In this document: one piece after another, positions 55,141-64,000 of the stretch | Position numbering within the stretch: position 1 is the first letter of the stretch | Layout of the letters: the number at the start of each line of letters is the position of its first letter | From: Mesostigma viride | Lineage: Eukaryota > Streptophyta > Mesostigmatophyceae > Mesostigmatales > Mesostigmataceae | Direction of reading: 5' to 3' | DNA: 64,000 bases | NCBI GenBank assembly: GCA_009746045.1 | Contig: RPFO01000819.1 | Span: forward strand, 1 to 64,000 | The notes under the pieces: generated by a model | Databases searched by the model: none | Told to the model about the DNA's origin: nothing | What the model saw: only the letters and a program-made list of their open reading frames with translations | Program-made: the position numbers and the translations under genes

Positions 55141-56742
55141 TTTGAGTGCGGACAAATGCTATGACTGGCTCAATGCTTCAGTTTTTTTTCCTTAGCTTCA
55201 TTTTATTTCAACACGCGCAAAATACGTCAAGTTCTTCCCTTACACCGATTTTGATGTAGATTAAGCGCATTGACTGCATTGCCCAAATTTTTCGGCCACC
55301 ATAGCCTCTTTAGAATTACTCACGTAACGGTCGCGGGATCTACCTACTGCGGTCCCAATCATGACAATTCGATGAAAATCCACGAAACCTGGCGAACCTG
55401 GAAACTGGAAAGCGACACACTGCAGCGGGGACCAAAGTGGGACGGGTCAGCGGATGATCGGGAGTTGCGGAGAAGGAAAATTCATGGTTGGCAGAAACAT
55501 GACGTTTTATACGAGAAGAATTGTACGGCATCTTGCACCTACGAGAATTGAACCAGTTGTTGTTGCTGTTGTTGCCCACGCCGCACATGGGCAGCAGAGA
55601 TTGCACCAGTAGACATAGTATTTGGATTTTACTGGTACGGTAATAGTAATATCTGATGGTACTTGGGTACTGTGATGTGTACGGTAGATACAGTAGTACC
55701 GGCGTCAGCCGCGGGATTCAACTGAGTGAACTGACTGACTAGCTGACCGACTGACTGACAATCTAATTTTAGGTGGTTAGACCAAGGCATGATCTCATGG
55801 CTGTGAGCCTGTGACATCGCGATCGACACTAACACCAACGGCCTTTTCTGTTCAGCGTTCGCGGGCAAGTTGGCCGTTGACTACAATTTCGCTACAGAAA
55901 AGGGAACGCCCATCACGTGGCCGCATTGATACTTTTGTCGGACTTCAACCCGAGACGTCTTTGCACCGGTACGGCGGTGCTGCAAAGGATCAGGTTTTGC
56001 CACGGCCGCAACGCCCGCAAGAGATCATTGCGTCGAAGAAGTTAAGTCGGCCGGACGGAGCACCAGCGGGGCAACATGGTGCGTTGCATGGGTGTGCATC
56101 ACGTATCTGGCACGCCTACTTCCTGCCGCTTCATATACCTTCAGGTGGAAGACGCGGGACGCGGCCTTCGCCCAGCGGGAGCGAGAGTCGTAGCGTCGGC
56201 TTCGTGCAGTCAGCACTCCGCAGTGCTTTACCCTAATAAGGGTTGTTATTACACGAAGGCGGGAGCAATCGATAGATATGGCACCCGCAAGGCGCTGAAG
56301 ACAGCAAGCATGGATATGGAGGCTCAAGGGATTGGCACGCAGTTTAGGCACTGTCCGGGTTAGAAATATGACGAGCTTATGGGAAATGGCTGTTTTAGAT
56401 AGGCCAGGTTGGGAGACACCACGGTAGAGTTCTGGTGTAGTATAGCTGTTTCAGCTGCACAGGCCGGAAATAACTTGGGGGTATTAGAAAGAAGACGTGC
56501 AATGCTTCTTAGCAATCCTGTCGATTGTTGCATATTATTTGTCAAAGGACTGCAAATGGAGTATTTTGTTCATCCTGCAGCGGTCCCCCGTTCTGAGATC
56601 ATGGGCAATACATGCAGTAGTAGTGCCTCCAGCAAGGTTCTCAGTACGTAGGGATGGAAGCCCCAAAATAGATTCTTGGGCTCTCTTTTGTTCGTAAATG
56701 ACTCTTTAAATCCTTAGTGCTCTAAAGACAGCCATTCGCAGT
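55141..56742. other. Intergenic region between two divergent genes
   Basis: Contains the upstream regions of the minus-strand TPR-ankyrin gene and the plus-strand secreted-protein gene, with start codons 1.6 kb apart. Short frames (for example 55811-56236, plus) lack domains or splice logic; a small unrecognised gene cannot be excluded. A run of CTGACTGA-type repeats lies near 55728-55760. Confidence 0.5.
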
Positions 56743-59700
56743 ATGGCGTCCAGAGATTTTGCGAGGATGATTCGAGCAGCGGTTTTCCTGCTCGTCGTCT
56801 TCGCCGGGTCCGCAAGGTACGTTGCCCATGAGCCGCATTTGATGAAGTCATTTGTAGTCTTTCTTGTATTATTCTTGGTAGTAAACCGGAGTACTTTTTG
56901 GTCTCTGCTCGATGGTGGCTTGGCCGTTCCCTGCTTGACATGTTAGTGGCGTGAGGTCTTCTTGTCCGCTCCTGGCAAGATAGTTGCAGGAGCGCCGTAC
57001 TTGCCTAAAAAAATTCAGTCGAAATCTCTAAGCCTACGCTATTTCGGAGAAGTTGGTTCAGGTGTGTTTACGCCTGTTATTAACTTACAAAACTCTGGAT
57101 TACCGGCTGGATTGCTCGGTGTTCCTGCGTTTCTGTCTTTCCTGCAGGGCCTATTTGACAGTTGACGATGGTGTGGCCGTAACTGTGCATACCGACTTGT
57201 ACATTGGTAAGATGCATGCCTAGGCACGTCGTGGCATGGTGCGTACCTCCTCCTTCACGGCCAGGTTATGCATGTTGTGTTTGTGGTTACAGCAGTTGGG
57301 GCCTGCCAGGGTGGACCATGGTTTCGGCCCCTGGATTTTCGAAACTGTGTGTTGGCAGCCGACCTGCGTCTATCTGTTGATGCTTTGAATCGCCGTGATT
57401 ACGTCAAAGCATGTTTGCCATAATGTCCATTCAACAAATGACGCTGGATTTTGCCTCGGTGATATGCGCTGTGCAACACATTCCTTGTGGCATGCCGTGG
57501 TGGTAAGCTGGCGTGGTGCTGGGCTGGCTGCTGGCACGGCCAATGGTTGCGTGCAATTATGGTCTTGCCTTTTTCATCCAAAATATCCGTTTCCCCTCCT
57601 TTACTTGTAAGTTGCTGCCTGCAGTTGCAGGGGTTCCCTTTGGTTGCTGGTGTCCTGTTTGCCCCATGCCTTGAACAGCTACTGTGTTTGGACTGCTCAA
57701 GAAAGCTTTCAAAGTCTTGTGAAACCTTGCCCCAGTGCTGCGCCCTCTTGGTTTTTTGTCTGCTGCTCACCTTGTTCTTTATGTGCATGCGGTGGCGTTG
57801 GTCGGTGTGTCACTATTGATTGCCAAGATGGCTACTCGTTCTTTTGGCCATGTCTGTTATTGATATTCAACCAGTGTGTCCATGTTGTGTGTGCCCATGT
57901 TCTTCGTTTGTTGAAGGCCTACCAAGTAGTAATGACGACTCCTTTCGCCACTCTGTTTGTTGGGCATGCCTGTGTTGTTTTTGTTTGGACACATGGTTCT
58001 ACTCCGCAGGCCCACCGAGTAGTAATGACGAGTAACGCCGCCACTTTTCTCTCTTTCTTGGGCATGCTTGTTATGACTACTTTTATTCTCACTTCTTATT
58101 TTTGTGCTGGTATTTCTGGTTTCCTTCAGGCCCACCGAGTAGTAATGACGACTACAACGTCCATGTGCACGGCGACGTGTACGTGGGCGATGCTGTCGCC
58201 GGACGGCCGACCACCCTCCCTGGGCTCAATGTCGAGGGGAGCGTGACGGTATGTGGTGTAGTGATTGGGATGGAACTACTTCACTAGGTTACCTTGGCAC
58301 GCTGTGGCGTGCCAGGATGCCATGGGTCAGGTGACCTGGGCTCCATTTCCCGCGATGCCAGTTTAGGACCACCTGTAGGAGCAGCTTTAGGAGTTAACGG
58401 GGAAAGTAGCGAAGGTCGATCCGATCATTCATTTGTTCCGTATGCTTCCTGTGCAACACATCACAATCCCAACACTTTCGTCCTGTGGCTTTCAAGGGAC
58501 TTGCGGTCACTGGTTTTACCACACCAACCTTTTTGCCTTTCTTCTAGCACCTGCTAACCTTTCTTTCACGTCCCACGGTTCCCAACTGCATCTCACCCTG
58601 AGTGCATCGCTTTTTTTTTTTTTGGAATCGCATGCATTACCGCCTCTCTTCCTTGTGCTGGCATCCCCCCTTGCAGGCTTTGGAGTACGCGTTCCGCGAC
58701 TCGCAGTCCTCGGCAACAAACCAGGACATTATCTACATGCGAGCCGGGACAAGCCCCGAGGGCGGCCCCATGCTCTCCTTCCGCAGTTCCCGTTTCGACG
58801 CGCGGCTGCTAGGGGACATGCTGACCATCTCCGGCGATGCCTCGGGAAACATGGTCTACGCGTTCAAGGGCGCGACGGCAGCAATGTCCGTCCGGTCTGT
58901 CGACGCGCCTGCCCGGTTGGACCTCACGCATGCCTCGGGTACCGACACCACCAAGTTCACGTTCGTGAGCGAGGTCTCCACAGACAGCCTGCGGCTCGAG
59001 GGTCCCGACGGACTTTCGATTCTGCAGGTCAAGGATGACCGGCCCTCCGGGTTCTTCGATGCTGCCATCGGTTCCACGGGGTCCACGAGCGCCGCCAGGG
59101 TGTCCGTGTCTGCCCTGGGCGCGACCCAGCTGGCGCTCACGTCGGCGTCCACGCAACCTGCCACGCTGCAGCTCCGCCGCGCGTCCACCACTCTCTCCAT
59201 CTCCAACGAGCAAGGCGGGTCAGGCTCTGAGATTGTCTTCCGTGACGCGACCGCTCCCTTCTTCCGCGTGCTCAACGGCCGCTCCCAGGTCAACCTCCTG
59301 CCCACCACGCAGGTGGAGATCGGTGAGGTGGCCGGGTTTGGCGCGTCGCGGTCGTTCACGGGGGCTCAGCTCAAGGTTGGTGACATGCTTATTCGCTACG
59401 TGCCTGCGGGCGGGTTGTATCCTACCCCTGCCATGGAGGTCGCGGCGTCTAGCCCTAACAACTGGCCGCTCTACCTGACCAGCTCGGCCGGCTTTGTCAA
59501 GGTGCTCGCGTCGAGCCTGTACGTGGGCGCGGGGCTGGAAGGGGCTGACTCCATCCAGCTCACGGGCGCAGGTATTAGCCAGACCGCGGCCTCGCGCACG
59601 CTCAACCTCAACTCGTCGTCGCAAGGCGTGGCCGTCACCGGCGCGCTGAAACTGGCGGTCGGGAATATCGCGATCTCGGACGGTGCACTCGGCGGCAAAG

Positions 59701-62700
59701 CGCGCAGCATCACCTCGACAGGGTCGCTGCAGCTGACGGCGCGCACGAATGGGCTAACGGGCCCCACGGAGGAGGTGTGGGTCACAGGCGACGACTCAAC
59801 AGCAAAGCTGCGTGTGGGGACCATGCTGTTTCACGACCGCGTCCAGGCAAATACGGTCGGCTTTGGCACGGTGGATGTAGCCATGATTGCGGTGGCGCCC
59901 CAGCCAGGGGCCCCCATCGATGTCATCAACCCCCACTCGGGCGTGCTCATCATGCGTGCAACCGAGGTTAATTTTGAGGGCGGTGCCGTTCTCCGTATCG
60001 GTGCGCTCACGTTCAGTGGGCAGGATCAGTCGATAACGGGGGCCAACGCCAGCTCCACCATCCTGCTGAAGAGCGAGATCGCTGTGTTGGTCGGGAACCC
60101 AAAGACCGTGAGCACGACCCCAGGGTCCTACGTGGGCATCGGCCGGCCGCTCCTGCGTGCATGGGATCTTGAGATCGATGGCTGCTCTCCCCCAACGCCC
60201 GGGTTTGGTCGCACAGAGTGCGTGAGCCGCGTGGGTATTACCAAGTCTATTGCCAATGATCCCACCACGGGCAAGTACACCAACGGGGAGGTCAAGGAAC
60301 TGTACCTGACGAGTGAGAATTACATCGCGTTCGACGGCCGCGCACGCATGCGCCTCGGCGGTATTTTCGTCGATGGTCTCGGAACCCAGCCTGATGACTC
60401 ACCAACCTCTCCCTTCACGGTCACCTTTGGCGACCTCCGCAACACCATTCGCGGTGATGTCGGTCTAAACCTGGACGCGGGGCGCGCGTCAGGATTACTC
60501 TCCATGCACGGCGGCCTCTCCTCGACCAACAACGTCGATGGCGGCGACATCCTCCTCATGAGCGGCGGGTCGGGCGGTGCCGGGTGGATCGGAAACAGTG
60601 GTGACGTCACCGTGTCATCCGCGGCCGGAGGGACCACGGGCAAGTCTGGCACCGTCCTGATCGCTTCTGGCGCCGCCACGGGGGACACCTCTGGAAACAT
60701 CACGCTCAGCACGGGGGCCGCGTCGGGGGCTGACTCGGGCGATGTCATCGTGAGCACCGGGAATGGCGCCAGCGCGGCCTCAGGGTCCCTGCGCGTGAAA
60801 CTGGGCGCAAGCACTGTGGGCGATGCGGGCGGCATGTACGTCACGGGCGGGACGTCGAACGCCCCCGGTGGCGCCGGCGGCAAGATCGAGCTCAACGCGG
60901 GCGCGGCCACGAGTGCTGGCTCCGGCACGGGCGGCTGGGTCACCCTGGCCGGCGGCGCTGGGTCCCAGGCAGGCGGCAGCGTGAGCATCACGGGTGGGTC
61001 CTCCCAGCTGGCGACTGGTGGCGGGATCGTGATGGCATCCGGGCCTGGCGCGGGTGCGGCGGGCGGTAGCGGTGACATCTCTATTCAGACGGGGGCGGAC
61101 GAGGAGACGACAGGGGATCTGACGATCCGGACGGGGAACTCGAGCCAGACGGCGAGTGGGGATTTGATCATGGGCACTGGTGGCGCGACCACGGGCAGCA
61201 CGCTGGGTGTCGCTGGTGACATCACGATTCGCGTCGGGGAAAGTGACACCATCGGTGGGGACGTGCTGATTGCCGCGGGTGCCGCGGTGGATGCGGACCC
61301 ATTATCCCAGGGAGGCAGCATGATCCTCAAGGGAGGTGACGGCTTTCTCTTGGGATCTGGTGGTGATGTCCAGCTGCTGGGCGGCCAAGGTGAGAACGCG
61401 GGTGGTGATGCGATCCTGCGGGGTGGCCGTGCGACCGCGGGCACGGTGGGCGGCGGCGCGGTCTTGCTTACTTCTGGTATCGGTGACACCACCCACAGTG
61501 GGTTTATTCGATTCACCACCCCCAATTCGGGGGCATTAGGTACTGCCGGGGCCGTCTTTGCTCAGACGGGGACTTCTACTGCTCCTGGCACGGGGGCGCT
61601 CTGTGCAGACGGCGTGGGGCCATGCCCAGGCGGCCGTTTCCAGTTTGAAGCCGGAGTGAACTTGGCCGCGGATGGTGCTGATGTCAGCTTTAAGGCCGGC
61701 GATACCTCCAAGTCGGGGGCCCGGGGTGGCACGGTGAGGTTCACCGCCGGTGCTGGCCTTGCGGGCAATGGTGGCGAGGTGCTCCTGGTGGGTGGCCGCG
61801 GAGAAGGCCCAAGTGGCGTCGCGGGTGACGTCCGTTTGCTGGGTGGCACGTCTGTCGTCTCGGATGGAGGTGATGTGCTGCTGGTGTCGGGGCCCCCGAG
61901 TAGCTCCACTGGGTCCAAGTCTGGTGATATCCAGCTGAATACGCCGAGCTCGACGAACCCGAACGGCGAGAGTGGTGGCATCACGCTCAAGACGGGTGAT
62001 TCTAACTATGTCGCCGGCGACATTTCCTTTCAGGCGGGGTACTCGCAGAGCCAGACGGGTGGCAGTGTCTCCATCCGGTCCGGTGCGGGAGATCCCAGTG
62101 AGACCGGCCAAGCGTTCGACTCGCGTCTTAACGATGGCGACATCAGCATCTTTGCGGGCAGCAAGGTCACTGTGACGGGTGGCTATGCGCTGGAGCTGTT
62201 TGGTGGTGACGTCGGTCTTGAGAACGTTAATGTTGCCGGCACGGGCTACGATGGCGGCTACGTCCAGGTCTCGGCCGGTGATTCTCTCTACGAGAAGGGT
62301 GGCTATGTGCTCATCACGGGAGGTGACGGGCTCGAAGACGATGGTGGCGCGGTCACTGTCAGGACGGGTCTCGGGAACGGGATGACGTCCACCTCGGGAA
62401 ACCTCTTGTTGAAGTCCGGAGACGCGAATGTGGGTCTCCTGGAGGGCGTGAGTGGGACTGTCCACATGGGCAGTGGTATCTCGGGTCATGGCGACTCGGG
62501 CGCCGTCTCGGTGACATCTGGCGATGCCACGGGGGGCAAGGGAGGGGACATTGACATTCTTGTCGGGTACAGCACGGTCGGCGATGGTGGCGCGTTGACC
62601 ATGAAGGCTGGCCCCAGCTATGATTCTGTCACCCGCGGCGGCGCGCTCTTGATCGAGGGTGGAGAGGGCTTCATGCAGACCGTGGGGTACCAGGTGGAAG

Positions 62701-64000
62701 GAGGCTCGGTCACGGTGAAGGGCGGTGACTCCGTCTTGGACGTTGGGTTGCCACTGACTCGTGACACGGATGACACCCAGGACGCGGGAGACCTGCATCT
62801 GGCAGGCGGTCTCGCAGATCGTGGCATGGGTGGTGCTGTGACGATCGCGGGTGGGCGCGCCCGCAGCAAGAACGGCGGTGATGTGACCATCACGGGAGGC
62901 GCATCCGAGGGGTGGAATCCTGGCGACATGGACGTGGGAGGCAAGGTCCAGATCACCGGTGGGGCGTCGCTCACGTCCACGGGTGGGCTGATTGACATTG
63001 CGAGCGGGGTCAGCACGGGCGCTTCTAGCGGGCCGATCACGTTGAGCACGCCCGACGCGGGCACGGCCGGTGTTAGTGGAGACATCTCGCTGCTGGTCGG
63101 TTCCTCGACCGCGGGTGCGGGAGGGTCGATCACTATCGATGCGGGTGACAGCACCGCCGCCACGTTCAACGGAGGCTCGATCTCCATAAGCACCGGCGCG
63201 AACGGTGCTGGCGGGACCACAGGGTCATTGACCATGAAGACTGAGGCGGGGACGGCCGGCAGCACCGGGTCCATGGCGCTCTCTACGGGCAACGCGGCTG
63301 GCGGCACGGCGGGAAGCTTCTCTGCACTGGTGGGCTCGAGTACGGTAGGGACTGGTGGTTCCGTGACCGTTGCTGCAGGCAGCACGACCAGTGCAGCCGC
63401 CACGGGTGGCTCCATGTCGTTCACCACGGGAGGGGGCCCGAACACGGGGAGTGTGACGGTGGCGACGCCCTCGGCCACGAATGGTGTGAGTGGTGGCATG
63501 ACGTTCACGACTGGGACGGCCACAGCGAATGGGGACAGTGGCGCGTTCCACTTCACCACGGGCGACGCGGTGGCGGGTGCCGGTGGTGAGATCACGATGC
63601 ATGTGGGGACTGGTGATGTCGGCGATGGGGGCAACGTGGAGGTCTACGCGGGCGAGACCGGCGCGGATAATTCTTTCGGAGGCAGCATCGTGTTAACAGC
63701 CGGGATGGGCTCCGCCACAAGTGGTGGCAGCGGCGGCGCGGTGGTTGTCACGGGTGGCGAGTCTTTGGGGTCGACCAACTGCCAGCTGGGATCGTTTGAT
63801 TGCCACGGCTTGGTGGTCACGGCGGCGGTGTATGAGGCGGTCCAGCACGGGTGCACTAAGGACTGCGAGTTTTACGGGGATTCCCTATACACCTGCGGTG
63901 GTGGCGTCGTGGTCGACGAGGCCGTGTACGAGGCCGTCAAGAGCGGCTGCACACAGCGTTGCATGGGCGGGCAGATCGAGCTCGTGGGTGGGCAGTCGGC
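56743..64000 (+). CDS. Giant secreted glycine-repeat protein, four exons, continues past the window
   Basis: Exons: 56743-56816, 57148-57206, 58130-58248 and 58677 onward. All introns are GT-AG and phases match (2, 1, 0). Exon 4 stays open for 5.3 kb to the edge, giving at least 1858 residues. The ATG starts a clear signal peptide (MASRDFARMIRAAVFLLVVF, then AGSARA) followed by YLTVDDGVAVTVHTDLYIG. Residues about 85-700 alternate short beta-strand words (ITKSIANDP, LYLTSENYIAFDG). From about 704 to 1780 come dozens of imperfect 12-20-residue units of the form GGxVxIxxGxSxxxxGG, suggesting a right-handed beta-helix or beta-roll. Residues about 1784-1855 hold two copies of a Cys module (AVYEAVQHGCTKDC; AVYEAVKSGCTQRC). 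Probably an extracellular or cell-surface structural or adhesive protein; family unknown. Confidence 0.85.
57207..58129 (+). other. Intron 2 of the secreted-protein gene, with duplicated 3' splice sites
   Basis: 923 bp. It contains two upstream copies of the following exon start, at about 57915 and 58008, described in the next entry. Short open frames here have no domain. Confidence 0.7.
57915..58155 (+). repeat. Triplicated intron-exon junction
   Basis: AGGCC(C/T)ACC(G/A)AGTAGTAATGACGA occurs at 57915, 58008 and 58128, each copy with an AG and some pyrimidine context before it, separated by related filler (TTGGGCATGC(C/T)TGT). Only the third copy leads into the long reading frame. From the first two the frame reaches the TAA of GACGAGTAA at about 58031-58036. 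Confidence 0.8.

Noticed and set aside
55811-56236. 141-residue plus-strand open frame as a gene
   Set aside because: No ATG context, domain or splice evidence; composition does not resemble the neighbouring genes.
60320-63634. Long minus-strand open frames (Pro/Ala-rich or Arg/His-rich, up to 420 residues)
   Set aside because: They lie opposite a continuous plus-strand frame with a signal peptide, consistent splice phases and regular repeat units. The Gly and Thr codons of that gene leave the other strand free of stops.

Overview
The window is nuclear DNA of a eukaryote, most likely a green alga. Two host genes have canonical GT-AG introns and GC-rich coding sequence, one short gene ends at a TGTAA/AATAAA-type signal, and a Penelope-like element with an N-terminal GIY-YIG domain is present, an arrangement known from the green lineage. 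A prasinophyte of the Pyramimonadales type, such as Cymbomonas, is my guess; it rests on general resemblance, not on a marker gene.

Layout. 1-4060: mostly non-coding, with one short spliced gene (2135-3743) whose intron carries a minisatellite. 4060-5970: a palindromic 45-bp minisatellite and non-coding DNA. 5974-10428: a broken Gypsy-like LTR element on the minus strand, with an LTR, primer site, gag and protease. 10805-12960: a Copia RNase H remnant, SINE-like pieces and a 184-bp foldback element. 12965-38760: a nest of retroelements. Copia remnant C (12965-23088) holds a full-length restriction-like-endonuclease LINE (15260-22429). A Penelope-like element is split by Copia element A (23734-37675). 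A in turn holds a short second copy of the LINE (25964-26690) and a whole younger Copia-like insertion B (28296-35378). Target-site duplications support the insertions of A, B and both LINE copies. 40340-42306: a complete ORF1-only retroposon. 42370-48740: short retroposons, a 5'-truncated LINE and a possible TTAA-flanked DNA transposon. 48931-55140 (minus): a host gene for a 1658-residue TPR and ankyrin-repeat protein. 56743 to the right edge: a host gene for a very large secreted glycine-repeat protein with four exons, the last continuing past the window.

How it fits together. The two large host genes are divergent, with about 1.6 kb between their start codons. The left three quarters is retroelement-rich and records several rounds of insertion. 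The most unusual items are: the LINE, which joins PHD, RING-H2 and C2H2-type fingers to a reverse transcriptase and nuclease behind ten identical 170-bp monomers; the ORF1-only retroposon and the hairpin plus (TTAA)n tail it shares with a truncated LINE; the Copia element with protease after integrase; the Copia group whose LTRs end AGTT...AACT; and the giant secreted protein gene with a triplicated 3' splice site.
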